DNA from: Eledone cirrhosa
Taxonomy: Eukaryota > Mollusca > Cephalopoda > Octopoda > Eledonidae
DNA: 64,000 nt
Reading direction: 5' to 3'
Assembly (NCBI GenBank): GCA_964016885.1
Contig: OZ024743.1
Location: forward strand, 164,096,719 to 164,160,718
This document shows, piece by piece, positions 20,405 through 31,259 of this stretch. Below the pieces are notes generated by a model. That model was not told where the DNA came from. It did no database searches and saw only the letters and a program-made list of their open reading frames with translations. The translations under genes were made by a program, and so were the position numbers. The first letter of the stretch is position 1; every line of letters starts with the position of its first letter.

Positions 20405-20665
20405 AAAATTTAAGAAAACCTTTTTGTGATCATATTTCAGATGAAATATACTATGTTTCAATTAATTTTCAATTAATTAATAAAGAATTTTGAAAGATTT
20501 ACCAAAATTATTAATTATTTTATTACCAAAATAGTAATTTTACAAATGGTTTTTATATAAAATTATGTCAGAAGAGTTTAATTTAAATAGGAACCCTTTA
20601 AAACGGGTGGTTTTGTTTCATAGAACAAGAGCCAGTTTTGGCCAGGCTGGTATCAAAAAGGTTAA
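20405..20665. mobile_element. M2 MITE, right part
   Basis: GATGAAATATACTATGTTTC, AATTATTTTATTACC and TTTTGTTTCATAGAACAAG, ending GGTATCAAAAAGGTTAA at 20665, the TTAA-terminated M2 end. Confidence 0.65.
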
Positions 20666-20761
20666 TGTTAAATGCTCTTGTACTTACATTAGTATTCACT
20701 CAACATTGATATTAAAATCTTTCTGTTATCTCTAGTAAAATGAGATAAAACATATTAAGTT

Positions 20762-20900
20762 GCAGCCATAGGTGTGTGGTTAAGGAGCTTGCATCAAAAC
20801 CATGTGGTTTCAGGTTCAGTCCCACTGTAGGGCATATTGAACAAGTGTCTTCCACTATAGCCGACTACTTAACAGACTAGACTTGGTGCTTTTTAGTTTT
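20762..20900 (+). mobile_element. OK-type tRNA-derived SINE, 5' part
   Basis: GGTGTGTGGTTAAGGAGCTTGC (A-box region), CCATGTGGTTTCAGGTTCAG (B-box region), then CAAGTGTCTTCCACTATAGCC. This is the head and proximal body of the widespread cephalopod tRNA-Lys-like SINE. The 3' half is absent. Confidence 0.8.
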
Positions 20901-20929
20901 TGTAGTACCAGCACCTGTTACCCATAGTG

Positions 20930-21345
20930 GCAAATACATGGAATGGACCTCCATTGGTTTCAGTGATGAGTGTTTCAGTTGTTTTATTAATGGCTGAACA
21001 TTTCATAGATATGGAAACCTTTAACCCTTTAGTATTCACATTACTCTATCTATATATACTATTATATTTTCATGGTAAAGGCTTTTCCTCGCATAATTAT
21101 CTCACACAATATCGAATCTATGAGATTTTGAAAGTATTTTGAGAACAATACTTTAAAATCAGTTTGAGCAACCAGTTACAACCAGTTTCAACAGAAAGAG
21201 GTAGAGAATTCTGGCCGGTTCTGGCTGGTTTGAACATTAAAGAGTTAACGTAATTCTCAGGAAGATACAGCATGACACAATGTGTAATTCGACTGGCCTT
21301 TTGAATTACAGGTAAAGTTCATCCGACAGGCTTCCACACAGTTTC
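20930..21345 (-). mobile_element. SINE5 body split by an M1 MITE
   Basis: 20930-21020 (GTTTCAGTGATGAGTGTTTC) and 21249-21345 (CGTAATTCTCAGGAAGATAC, GACTGGCCTTTTGAATTAC) are the two halves of one SINE5 body. Comparison with 13262-13275 shows that M1 entered exactly at the TTAA within CCGTTAATGTGGTTCTC. Confidence 0.7.
21021..21248. mobile_element. M1 MITE (piggyBac-like, TTAA target)
   Basis: A 228-bp element starting TTAACCCTTTAGTATTCACA and ending GAACATTAAAGAGTTAA, inserted in the TTAA of a SINE5. Terminal inverted similarity plus TTAA on both sides points to piggyBac-superfamily mobilisation. It is non-coding. Confidence 0.75.
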
Positions 21346-21474
21346 CGTCTACCTAGTTTCACTCAGAAGGTATGGGTTGATTTCAGACTATGGTAACTGA
21401 CACTTTCCCAAGATGCTCCTTCATGGGATCAATCCTGGTTTCCAATGATTGCAAAACAAACTAAAGTCTAAAGT

Positions 21475-21660
21475 CTATCTCAAGGCCAGAGGCTCATCAG
21501 ACCGATGCTTATCCCGGTTCCCGTGGCATGAGCGACTGAGTACACGACTCCCCTGGACAAGAGTTAAAGGCTGTTTCAAGTTAGGATGCTTATCAGGCTG
21601 GTGCTTCTCTCAGTTTCCATAGTATGAAGCGACTGAGAGTACAAGACTCCCCTCTGGACA
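21475..21660. repeat. Two tandem units of about 100 bp
   Basis: Unit 1 (about 21480-21565) and unit 2 (about 21577-21660) share GATGCTTATC, GGTTCC/AGTTTCC, TGAGCGACTGAG/GAAGCGACTGAG and ACGACTCCCCT/AAGACTCCCCT. A short C-run (21687-21698) follows. Confidence 0.65.
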
Positions 21661-21860
21661 GGACACCAGTTCATTGCAGGGTTAACCCCCCCCCCCCCCG
21701 GCATTGCCGATATTCATTTTCAGCTGAGTATACTGGAGCAGCGTGAAATGAAGTGTTTTGCTCAAGAACACATTACACAAACCAGCCCAGGAATCAAACC
21801 CATTACATTATGATTGTAAGTCCAACACCCTTACTACTAGGCCAAGCTACTTAACCATTT
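21661..21860 (-). mobile_element. tRNA-derived SINE head, antisense (SINE3/5 type)
   Basis: CAGCTGAGTATACTGGAGCA, GAAGTGTTTTGCTCAAGAAC, CATTACATTATGATTGTAAG and CACCCTTACTACTAGGCCAAG are the antisense of the tRNA-like head (A box GCCTAGTAGTAAGGG, B box region). Confidence 0.65.
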
Positions 21861-22339
21861 ATCCAGGCTGCATCCATGGCAAATATATACTCCCCAAATT
21901 ACCTATTGACTTTAAGTATAATGCCAAAATTACACAAAAAGTGACTTCAAGCATGTGATTTAAAATCAAGATCCAAGAAAATTTAATTCAACCTCTTTTT
22001 CATTTTATTTATTTATTTGTTTTTAGTATTGAGAAATACTTATTTTTGTTTGTTTGTTTTAAGTCAATATTTCTGTAAATTTGAATAATTTGCTAGAGTA
22101 AATTATTTTTATCGCTATACTATTCCGCTTCTAAACCACTCAGTTGTGATGTAAAAATGAGAGAGATTGTGGGGAGTCATTATTTTTCCAGTTGGGTTCA
22201 ATGTGCACACCACACACTTCCTGCTGTACTGCATGAACTCAAAATTATGAAGTATGAATCAAACCTCCACATGTTGCAGTGTGTCCCGCCGGATGGTGAT
22301 AGTGGTGATGGTGTTGTTACTTAGCACTTTATCATTCAA

Positions 22340-22640
22340 AATAGTTGTTTCTTCTTTTGGCACAAGGCCAGCAATTTTCCAGTGCATTACTGGTACTTTA
22401 TTTTATCGACCTCGTAAATATAAAAGGCAAAGTTAACCTCGGCAGGATTTGATGACCAAAATAATGTCAATCATCTATACATCTATAACCTAATCTTATA
22501 GTAATGAGTAATAAGACTGGGGCCCCTATCATTAAAACATCAAAGCAACCTCTTAATGAGATGCAATATCTTAGGAGGCTGGCTAAACCTATGCAGGTGT
22601 AAGCCTTAACAACATATGGTAGTTAGGAATCTCACAGTAT
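22340..22640. mobile_element. Truncated SINE1 (-) and SINE4 fragment (+)
   Basis: 22340-22450 is an antisense SINE1 lacking the tRNA head (TCTTCTTTTGGCACAAGG, TATTTTATCGACCTCG). 22505-22640 holds GGGGCCCCTATCATTAAAACA, shared with 8865-8900 and the reverse of 24420-24460. Confidence 0.6.
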
Positions 22641-22689
22641 CAGGGCAACCAACTCAAAACATGAAGTCACGTTTTTCTTAGTTTCATAA

Positions 22690-22850
22690 TTTCATCTTTT
22701 CTTCTTTGCCCACTTATTCCTGAGAGAGGCGTAGTGGCAGAGTCCTCAACCACTCCTTCCAACGGGTCCTGTCAGAAGCAACCGTTTCCAACTAATCTGG
22801 CTGGATCCCCAAGTGAAACCAGTCGAGCTCATGGATGTTATCGATATTAA
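22690..22850 (-). pseudogene. LINE-D C-terminal fragment, antisense
   Basis: The reverse complement of this stretch matches 23590-23735: GGATCCAGCCAGATTAG, GTTGCTTCTGACAGGACCCG, GGAGTGGTTGAGGACTCTG and CAGGAATAAGTGGGC. It represents the last residues and 3' UTR of the LINE-D polyprotein. Confidence 0.55.
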
Positions 22851-23047
22851 CCCCTTTGATACCAAACCACCTGAAATTGCTCACTGGTTCTAAAAATGTT
22901 TATTTTATTTTAAAGTGTTTATATTTATTTAAAAACTTTCCATTATGATTTTAATAAGAACCTTTAAATTATGCCCCAAACACCAGCTTAGTAATGAGAA
23001 TGTTAGTTAATTTTTTTATTATTTGCAAAAGCTAACCTTTTGATTTT
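22850..23047. mobile_element. M2 MITE fragment
   Basis: TTAACCCCTTTGATACCAAACCACCTGAAA start and TTAATAAGAACCTTTAAATTATG internal match; it ends at the TTAA shared with the next MITE at 23047. Confidence 0.6.
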
Positions 23048-23212
23048 TAACCTTTAGTATTTAAATCAGCCATATCTGGCCTTTCTGTTCAAACCAGTTA
23101 TAACCAGCTGCTCATACTTATGTTAAAATACTATCAAAATCTCATAAATTTGATATTACGTGAAAATACAATAGTAAATATAGAGCAATGTAAATGCTAA
23201 ATCCAGTGTTGC
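23047..23212. mobile_element. M1 MITE, truncated
   Basis: TTAACCTTTAGTATTTAAATCAG, CTGTTCAAACCAGTTATAACCAG and AATACAATAGTAAATATAGAG match the M1 copy at 25874-26080. The right TTAA end is lost. Confidence 0.6.
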
Positions 23213-23249
23213 AAACATAACTTAAAATTTTCTTCCATAAAATCTGGCT

Positions 23250-23735
23250 GAATTAAGTGCAAGAATTGCAGGAATTGATGCAGTAATGCACCAGCTTCAG
23301 CATTCGGTAATCAGAAGGGAGGTAGGTGTAAAAGCCAAACTTGCTATCTTCAAGCTGCTATTTGTGCCACCCCTTCTCTATGGTCACAAATACAAGTGGC
23401 TGAAATGGGGTTCCTCCGAAGGGTCTTGGAGTAATGTTACTCGAGAGAGTGTGTAGCTCAGAGATCAGAGAGATCACACCTCTGATATTATAATTATGTG
23501 GTTAGATTGTCTCAGAAAAGAATTGCTGGACAGATTTTACGGACAAAACCAACCAGCAGGAGACCTAAAGCTAGATACCAAGCAATTTGTTGGATATCAT
23601 CCATGGGCCCAGATGGTCTCACTTGGGGATCCAGCCGGATCAGTTGGAAATGGTTGCTTTTGACAAGACCCACTGGAAGGAGTGTTTGAGGACTCTGCCC
23701 CCATGACTCCCTCAGGAATAAGTGGGAGAAGAACA
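23250..23735 (+). pseudogene. LINE-D C-terminal domain fragment
   Basis: Decayed residues such as AGIDAVMHQLQHSVIRREV and KAKLAIFKLLFVPPLLYGH are followed, after frameshifts, by RIAGQILRTKPTSRRPKARY and GSSRISWKW. This is the C-terminal region of a non-LTR retrotransposon that differs from LINE-A and LINE-B. No RT motif is present. The antisense copy at 22690-22850 is about 1 kb away. Confidence 0.6.
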
Positions 23736-23749
23736 TTATTGTGGAATTT

Positions 23750-24400
23750 GCCAATTTAAATATGAACACTTTAAAACAAACAATTTTGTATTATATAACT
23801 AGGAGATGTTTCAGACAGTTTGGTACCGGAAAAGTTTAAAGAGTAGTTCATTTGCCATTTTTATTTTCTATGACTCTCGAAGCAGTTGTTCTGCTTCCGG
23901 TCATTTCTTATTGAGAAGACCTATGATGAAACTGTTCCAGACGTGGCAATCCCAACTTATTTTCAAACAATGTATCTTTATTATGCAAATTGAATCTTTC
24001 TCATTTCTAAGTTTATAAGATGATAAGGCATAATTTGGGGAGAATTTGGCTGTTATTTCTACACAGAACAACTACATTGTGGTTACCTCATTGGTTTGTA
24101 GGATTTCTTTTTTACTTGTACATTGTTGGATGTTGCTATTTCTACCAGTTTGAGTGACCACATGGTGACTCCTTTGTTGGCTTGCAGGAAATGAAAGTGA
24201 AATTTGCAGCTTACATATTTAAGTTATGTGCTAAACTTCAGTTTGATAGTGAAAACGTTAGTTATATTATTAAATCCTTCCAAATTCTTGATTTTCAAAA
24301 TGATTTGAAACCATACGCAATGCTTTTCATAATAAATATGATAATGGAAGTGTTATGAAAAACATGAAAATAAAATTTATAGCTTATTCCTATGAGGTTG
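23750..24400. mobile_element. M2-related fragments
   Basis: 23755-23850 (ATATGAACACTTTAAAACAAAC, TTTCAGACAGTTTGGTACCG) and 24220-24350 (GAAACCATACGCAATGC, CATAATAAATATGATAATGG) resemble the two ends of M2. The middle is unassigned. Confidence 0.45.
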
Positions 24401-24510
24401 CATATTGTAGGAGGTTTCTTGGGTGTTTGAATCATAGGGGTCCGAGTCCTATCATAAAAAGCAATGTGAAATGAAGCACCTTACTCAGGTTAATATGGCC
24501 CAGCTAGATA
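24400..24510 (-). mobile_element. SINE4 fragment, antisense
   Basis: GTAGGAGGTTTCTTGGGTGT, GAATCATAGGGGTCCGAGTC and AAAAAGCAATGTGAAATGAA match 52440-52535 and, reversed, 8835-8900. Confidence 0.5.
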
Positions 24511-24967
24511 CTTGTAAATGTTGACTCATTTGTTACACTGTTCACTGCTTATTACAAAGTTTATTCTTGACTTGGTTGGTTTTCTTTGACTCAACAGCAG
24601 ACTCACTTGGGTAGCAATTGCTGTCAGTATGTATTCTGTTTTGAGAAGTCTTGCTGCTTTGTGAATTTTATCACAACATTGGTTAAATAGCATATGTCAC
24701 TGTACACTCGGATATAGAATATCATCTTTGTGGTGCTTTTATATGCCATAGTTTTGAAATTTTATCCTTCAGTTTTTCTGATAAGTAAACAAATATTTCC
24801 TAATTCAACAGCAGAACAAGTTGACAGAAGTAGTAGCACACTGATTGCTGTGAATGAGAGAGCAGCTCATTAAATCTAATATTTAATTTCTTTCTTTAGA
24901 GTTCTGAGTTCAAATCACACAAGAGTTGATTTCAATTTTTATCTTCTTCAGGTTCACTAAATAAGTA
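24511..24967. other. No gene recognised
   Basis: AT-rich sequence with no coding or repeat assignment. Confidence 0.4.
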
Positions 24968-25110
24968 TTCATCATCATCATCATTTTCCATGCTGGGATG
25001 GGATGGATGAGTTTCTATACTATCATGAGTTGGACAATTTGTCACGGTCTGAGATTAGACAAGTCAGATCACCACATCTTGGTCATACATTCCATTTTAG
25101 CTTGGTTTGT
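24968..25110 (-). mobile_element. LINE tail fragment
   Basis: TCATCATCATCATCATTTTCC, TGGGATGGGATGGATG and GCTTGGTTTGTATGGCTGG form a short antisense LINE-B/A 3' end. Confidence 0.6.
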
Positions 25111-25404
25111 ATGGCTGGTTATATACACTTCACAAAACAAGCCAAACACTTTATTTGTTATTTCTTTTATAGAAATTAAAAAAATGCTTTTTTATACAAA
25201 ATAGGCCAATGGTTGAATTATCTCTCCCTCCTCTCTACTTTTGAAAAGTTTTTCTCAACTGTATAAGAGTTGCATTTGTTGGGAACAATTTCAGTTAATA
25301 TGTTGCTTTGATGAAAATTTCCACACCTTAATAGAATCAGGAATAGAATTAAAGGGAAGATTCATTTCAGTAAAAGAAAATAATTTGAAATGATAGAAAA
25401 ATAC

Positions 25405-25635
25405 ATTTTAACCCTTCTGTTACAAAATTCTAATGGAAGACACTGTCTGTGATTTTCAAATATTTTTGAAAATAATCAAGAATTAACTTTTTCATTATTA
25501 AGTTAGCATTTGAAACATAACTTAACAAAGGTTCTTACCTAAAATTATGTTGAAAATTTTAAAGATAAATATTAAGTTTAAAATGAACAGTTTGTATCAT
25601 AGAACCTGGGGTAGTTTGGTATCTAAAGGTTTAAA
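25405..25635. mobile_element. M2 MITE, near complete
   Basis: Left end TTAACCCTTCTGTTACAAAATTC, internal AACATAACTTAACAAAGGTTC, right end GTTTGTATCATAGAACCTGG and TTTGGTATCTAAAGGTTTAA. It is about 225 bp, shorter than split copies elsewhere. Confidence 0.65.
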
Positions 25636-25714
25636 AGATGAAAAAGTGTTTGTAAAAATATAAGGGACAAGAGGAATCTTCAGTTGAGTCAAAGACATGA
25701 CAACTTCCCTTGTA

Positions 25715-25873
25715 TTGCTGCCATGATAAAAAGCATCCAGTACACTCTGTAGACTGCAAGAATGTATGCAAGCAAGATGCAAGTTCCTATCTCATCAGAG
25801 ACCAATAAATTTGATTAAGTATTTGGTGTGGTCCGACAACCTGTCCTACCCTTGCTAGTATGGGAAACAGACA
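25715..25873 (+). mobile_element. LINE tail fragment
   Basis: CATGATAAAAAGCATCCAG, CAAGATGCAAGTTCCTATC, GACAACCTGTCCTACCCTTG, then GGGAAACAGACATTAA, where an M1 MITE abuts at the TTAA. Confidence 0.6.
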
Positions 25874-26080
25874 TTAACCCTTTAGCATTTAAACCAGCCG
25901 TATCTGGCCAGAATTCTCTCACCTCTTTCTGTTCAAGCCAACTATAACCAGCTGCTCATACTTATGTTAAGGTATTGTTTTCAAAATAAATATCAAAATC
26001 TCATAGATTCGATATTATGGGAGATAATTATGTGAAAATACAATAGTGAATATAAAGTAATGTAAATACTAAAGGGTTAA
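25874..26080. mobile_element. M1 MITE, complete (207 bp)
   Basis: Termini TTAACCCTTTAGCATTTA and TAAATACTAAAGGGTTAA are inverted repeats differing at one of 18 positions, with TTAA at each end. The interior matches 21021-21248 and 23047-23212. It is a piggyBac-type non-autonomous element with no coding capacity. Confidence 0.8.
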
Positions 26081-26177
26081 ACTCTTTTGTTATGGCCTGA
26101 AGGACAATAATAATCTTGTAGATTCGGTATTACCACAAAAATACAATAGTAGAGTAATCTAAATGCTACAGAGTTAA
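26077..26177. mobile_element. M1-derived element sharing the TTAA of its neighbour
   Basis: TTAAACTCTTTTGTTATGG to AAATGCTACAGAGTTAA, with internal CTTGTAGATTCGGTATTA and AATACAATAGTAGAGTAA from M1. It uses the right TTAA of the previous copy as its left border. Confidence 0.55.
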
Positions 26178-26867
26178 ACAATGGTGGTGATGGTGGCAGT
26201 AGCTGCCGTTGTTGTTAACTAGAGCACACTGCCACCAAATTTGTTGGGGAAATAATTGATTTAATCATCAACACCAGTATTTGGCTGGTGATAGTTTTTA
26301 ACAACTCCAGAAGGATGTAAGGCAAAGCTTCTTCTGACAAATTTGAGCTATATAGGTATTTCTATGATAATGAGTTTCTGAGAATATTAAGCTTGATTCG
26401 CCTCCTTCCTAGACCCTAATTTAGGGGTTTCTAAACTTTTTGAACTCACACAATATAAGAAATATTGAAAATTATGTGTCTAACCCTGTAGCTGTTAAAT
26501 GGATTGAGGTTTAGAAAATTACACTTCTCGGTACTATAGGAAAGTGTTTTGTTTACCACATCTGAGGTTATGCCATGCATTGTGAAAAAGACATATATGG
26601 ACTTATCTACAATATTTTTCTCGCTTTGGGTATTTTAAACTGTGAACATATCACAGCTACCCCAGTGTCTTTGTAAGAGCTCTATATACCTGTATTTCAT
26701 GATTCTTTATTCATCTTTAGTTTACTTAATATGGGATACTCAGGTGCAGAAGATAATATCTTACTACATAGGTCTTGTAAATAATCTATTTTTGTTGATA
26801 GCTTATTTAAATACAGTGTGAGTTTGATAGGCTAGAATTAATTAGCAAAAACATTAACACAACCAGT
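26178..26867. other. No gene recognised
   Basis: About 690 bp of AT-rich sequence without a recognised family. Confidence 0.4.
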
Positions 26868-27510
26868 ATACTTAGCAAAGGAGGGAAGCAGAGGATAAAA
26901 AATTCAAGCCTGTTTTTCAGCGTGAGGACCAAAAACAGGGGGTGTTCAGAATTGTGAGGTAGTGCTTTAGAGAGAATTGTGATGTCATAAGTGAGAAGTG
27001 TCTCCAGGATGATAAAGGTGCATTTGCCCTCACAGGCGACTGCTAAAAAGCTCCATAGAAGAGCCATTATGAAAGATTACTGAATGAGGAGAACGCATGA
27101 GAGAAAGAGACCCTACCCTAAGTGGACCCCACAGAGGGCCCAGCCGTACAAGTCAGCAGCAATGTAGTAAGTAAGGCAATTAAGGATATGAAGGCTGGGA
27201 AAGCAGCCGGCCCATCAGGAATAGTTGCCAAGATGCTGAATGCATCTGGTTTGGTAGGTCACACCTTAACCACATGTATTGTAAACCAAGTAATACTAGA
27301 TGGTTGTTCGCAGCAGCATCATTGTCAATTGCTACAAGGAGAGATGTATTAGATAGAGGAAACTATAGAGGTATAAAGCTGATGTACCAGGTCATGAAAA
27401 TAACAGAAAGAGTCATAGCACAGTTGATTATGGACCGGGTAAATCTAGATGAGTGCAGTTTGGATTTGTACCAGGCAAAAATACCACAGATCCTCTCTTC
27501 CTTGTGAAGC
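26868..27510 (+). pseudogene. LINE-A copy 2: linker and RT N-terminal part
   Basis: The linker remnant (26868-27080) is followed by an open stretch with DPTEGPAVQVSSNVVSKAIK, DMKAGKAAGPSGIVAKML, then KLMYQVMKITERVIAQL and the start of the LDE...FGF block. The sequence stops before the catalytic YADD. It has several frameshifts (near 27330 and 27450) and is truncated at both ends. Confidence 0.75.
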
Positions 27511-27519
27511 AGTTACAAT

Positions 27520-27650
27520 TCTATGATGAAAAGCAATGTGAAATAAAGCTTCTTGCTTACGAACACTATATGCTGCCCTGTGCAGGAATTAAACCCACAA
27601 GCTTACAGTCCTAACTCTAACACCCTAACCACTAGGCTTGTACTTCTATA
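27520..27650 (-). mobile_element. tRNA-derived SINE head fragment, antisense
   Basis: CTATGATGAAAAGCAATGTG, ATAAAGCTTCTTGCTTACGA and CACCCTAACCACTAGGCTTG are the antisense of a tRNA-like head and proximal body. Confidence 0.55.
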
Positions 27651-27734
27651 TAGAGATATTCAAAATAAAATAGTTCTTCTTGAGGGAGGGATTACTATGA
27701 TAGGATTACTTGAATTTCTAAATCTAAAAAGATG

Positions 27735-28240
27735 TGTCCCCTCCCTACACACATACATATGCACACTATCTCTATCTGTCTGTCTGTCTCTCTCACCTCT
27801 TGCACATTCACACACACTCATCCATACATGCACACTTTATCTCTCCGATTCTCTCACCTCTGGCACATACACATATACACATTATCTTTGCCTGCCTCTC
27901 TCTCTCACCTCTTGCACATTCACACACTCACACACTATCTCCCTTGCTCATATACACTCTCTTTCTCCAACCTCCTTGCATACACACACATACATACCTC
28001 TAGCCTATCTACACACACATACATGCACTTATATATCTTACTCCACCTTTTCTTGCACACATATGCACATATTCTACCCTACATTCTCTACACGTGCTTA
28101 CACATACATACACACACTCATACTTTCTAATTTTTTTCTTGACACACACACACACCCTATCTCACTCACATATACACACACTCATACTTTCTACACCATT
28201 TCTTGCACACTTATACACAAAATCATGTTTCTCTTTCACA
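27735..28240. repeat. CA/CT-rich low-complexity region
   Basis: Interspersed CACACA, CATACA and CTCTCTC motifs. The 258-codon His/Thr/Ser/Leu-rich frame spanning 27553-28329 is a composition artefact. Confidence 0.75.
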
Positions 28241-28424
28241 CTCATTCTTACATGCAACATATGCCCATATATTTTCATCAACTGATTCCTTCAGTGCCCA
28301 GTTCCTCTCTCAGTTATCTTATGCTCTAACTTTCATGTTGTTAACTAGGGAGTTGTTAACATGGTTACCTTTGGTTTGCTAGAAATATCAATGCAAACCT
28401 CTCTCTTAACTCGTACCCTACCAT

Positions 28425-28635
28425 TTTAATCCTTTTGATACCAAACAGCCTGAAAATGGTCGTTTATATGATACAAAGCTTTTATGTAAGAATGTTTATT
28501 ATGCTCCAAACCAGCTTAAAAATGAGAAAGTTATTTGTATTTTCAAAATCATTTGAAAATCATAGACAGTTTGTTTGTTGTTTTTTTTATTTGAAATATA
28601 GTAACAAAATGTTTAACATAATTCTTGAGTAGATA
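28425..28635. mobile_element. M2 MITE fragment
   Basis: AATCCTTTTGATACCAAACAGCC start and internal TTTGAAAATCATAGACAG; it ends before the usual TTAA. Confidence 0.5.
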
Positions 28636-28639
28636 GTGT

Positions 28640-28780
28640 GTGACACTGGCCCTTTGAAATACAGGTGCAGTCCACCCAATATGCTTCTCTGGTTTCTATC
28701 TATCCATTTTCACTCACAAGGTGTGTGAGGGGGAGATAAAGGCAATGAAATTCCAAGATAGGCCTCTAGAGTATGGAACA
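28640..28780. mobile_element. SINE5/OK-type fragment
   Basis: GTGTGTGACACTGGCCCTTTG and AATACAGGTGCAGTCCACCC match the junction region of SINE5 (21285-21320); TTTCACTCACAAGGTGTG resembles the OK-type body in antisense. Confidence 0.45.
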
Positions 28781-29771
28781 ACATAAATTCAGTTAGTGAC
28801 CAGATGGTATTGACACCATAAACTACTATTCCTTCTACAGATTTCTTAGCAGCTGTACATGGAAGTGTACACATGTATCACACGTTGATTCATACATGGA
28901 TACAAATACATCATCATTACTACTTTTAGCATACTATTGCATAATGTCAAAATGTGTTTATTTAATAAAAATGTACACTCCCTTACACAGTCTGTTCCAT
29001 AAAACATGTTTATATTTCAAAAACTTGATAGGCGTACGCTTATCAAGGACATGTGGTGTGCATATGTGTAGATATTTGTCGATATAGTTACACATATCTG
29101 TTAAATATATATAAGATATATGTACATAAGTACGCACATATAAAGTGGGAGCCCAACAAAGTATAAAAAAGATAATGAAAGTGCTATACCCCGTCCCCCA
29201 CTCTCACTAAGCCTGAAACTAATACTATTTGTAACTTGTACTCTTAGCCGAATTACTCGCGCCTTGCTGCGTTTCACACATTTTTTTATAAGAAAATGAT
29301 GATTGATTTTAAATCAGCGATATAATTTATGAAGAAAAACTCTGCATTTCAATATTACTCAATGTAAAATGTAATGCATGGAAAATTGGAAAACATTATT
29401 TTTTGTAATATATAATAAAATCAAAATTAGATTATTAAATCTTATTCTTATTTTGTTTCTTGTAAATAATTTTTTTTAAAATATCAATTCAAAACTTTTG
29501 TGAATAGGCATCATATCTTGTCATTTACCTATTTCATATAAATCGAAGGGAAAAACTTTTCAGCGGGGGTTTGTGCCCCCGGGGAACCCTTTGATTAAAA
29601 TGAAATATACTTATCCAAGTACCCTGGCCAATGTAGTTTCAGAATATATATGGTTATGGGGGTCTATCTCCAAAACTATAGGAGTTTGTGAACAAACAAC
29701 CAACCAAACAAGCAAACAAACAGGCAGGAACTACAACTTTATATATATAGATATATATATATGTGTGTGTA
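28781..29771. other. No gene; 29550-29760 resembles Helitron non-coding flank
   Basis: Mostly AT-rich. 29563-29760 (GGGGGTTTGTGCCCCCGGGG and AACAAACAACCAACCAAAC) is similar in style to the non-coding part of the Helitron remnant at 42440-42480. It is probably an older Helitron end into which, or beside which, Hel2 inserted. Confidence 0.35.
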
Positions 29772-31130
29772 TCTATACTATAAAGCTGACGGCCGTATGT
29801 AGGTAACAAACTTTCCGCCAATCGGCTGGACCAAATTTGTACCATAGATATAACTTTTTCCAAGTAAAAATGTGAGGGTATTTTTGTCTACTGAATTTTG
29901 TTAAAAGATTAAAGATATTATTTAAATATTCACTTCTTTAACATTTCAAATGTCAACACTTCAGGTTATATGTCATTCCTCACTTTTTCTTATGACGTCG
30001 CACAACATTCCCCTCTTTTTCCTAGTCTGTATGTCTGGCATTAGATAACATTTTTCGAAATATTTACTTCTGCGTTCACAGACTGATTTTTTTAAGTTTC
30101 AGAAGATCCCGTTAAGAGTGAAAACAGCGATTCTTTGCTTAAATTTTAATCTTTTATTTTAATATATATATTCGTGTACAGATATTTTTGCATACACAAA
30201 AACAAAAACCTATTTATTTCACGAAAGCACAGACGGCTTATCGTCATTGTTACTGTTCGAGGTTAGTGGACCACAGTCTTTCCAAGATCTGAGAACCATC
30301 AATGGCCATCAATGTTCCACTTACCGTTTGGCTTGCCAGACGCGTGGTATATTACATGATGACAGCTACTGGCACCTCACCCTGCAAGAAGCAGCAACTG
30401 CTAAAGTCCCTTCTCAGCTGCAAAAACTTTTTGCTATGATGCTGCACAACTGCAATCTCGCCGATCCTCTCGCACTGTGGAACAACCACCGCGAAAGTCT
30501 AGCTGAGGACATCCTCCACCGCACACGCAGACACAATCCGAACGTCACATACGATGTCGTTTTCAATGAGGTGCTCATTTTTCTTGAAAACAGTGTCCTG
30601 GAGATTTGTGGTAGGCCTCTAAGTCACTACAGCTTACCTGCTCCTGGCGGGAGTGTCCAGAGGTCAACGTCTACGGAGCTTCTCCGCGAGACAAGCTATG
30701 AGATCAGTGATTCTCCCATGGTCAATTGTATGTAGGATGCTCTAGGGTAAGCTCGTCAAACAATCTCTTCATCTTTGCTCCGGAGGGCCGAACAAAAAAT
30801 ATTGTATACTCTGAGGCTCTAACAATGTAATTTAAATATTTTCTGTTACTTGGAATTTTCATGATGGTTGTACAAATTATTGTTTCTAAAGAATGTGTTC
30901 TCTGTTCAGCCTTTATTGTTGTAACTATCAATTTTATTTAAAGTACTGGCTGCTGAACTGGAGAATCCTAAAAACTATTCAAACCCAACATCAGAGCACG
31001 TTAACCCCCCCCCCTCCTCTCGCTGACTTGAGAGGGCGTGCAGTATCTTTGCACTACATTGTAGGGGGGATTCCTGAAAAGATAAAATGCCAGTATACCT
31101 AGCCAGGCGCCAGCCGGACGGGCCAGCTAG
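29772..31130 (+). mobile_element. Hel2: Helitron with both ends, A/T target
   Basis: Starts TCTATACTATAAAGC at 29772, preceded by A, and ends GGGCCAGCTAG at 31130, followed by T. Helitrons begin with TC, end with CTRR (here CTAG) and insert between A and T without duplication, so both borders fit. The 1359-bp element keeps only part of a helicase gene (30247-30735), so it is a non-autonomous deletion derivative. Leader sequence near 30055-30085 (AAATATTTACTTCTGCGTTCACAGA in two pieces) is shared with 43137-43165, tying it to the Helitron at 42.9-44.4 kb. Confidence 0.8.
30247..30735 (+). pseudogene. Helitron helicase N-terminal fragment inside Hel2
   Basis: An open frame of 162 codons encodes the segment just upstream of the helicase core: VSGPQSFQDLRTINGHQCST, CQTRGILHDDSYW, LFAMMLHNCNLADPLALW, EDILH. 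The same blocks appear in Hel1 at 19657-19274 but with many differences. The frame then runs to RETSYEISDSP and stops at 30733, before the Walker A motif, so no ATPase is made. The absence of stops suggests a younger copy than Hel1. Confidence 0.8.
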
Positions 31131-31259
31131 TATATAATATTGTGCACTTTATATATTTTTTATTAAGGCCAAGTTTCAGTCATGTTACACTGCAGTTTCT
31201 TTTGTATATTCACAAATATATAAATATAAGTGAACATGCTCTGGTGAATGTGTTATGTT
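31131..31259. other. AT-rich spacer
   Basis: TA-rich flank of Hel2; no feature seen. Confidence 0.4.

Noticed and set aside
27553..28329. 258-codon frame, among the longest in the window
   Set aside because: Starts in an antisense SINE and continues through CA/CT-rich repeats; His/Thr/Ser/Leu composition only.
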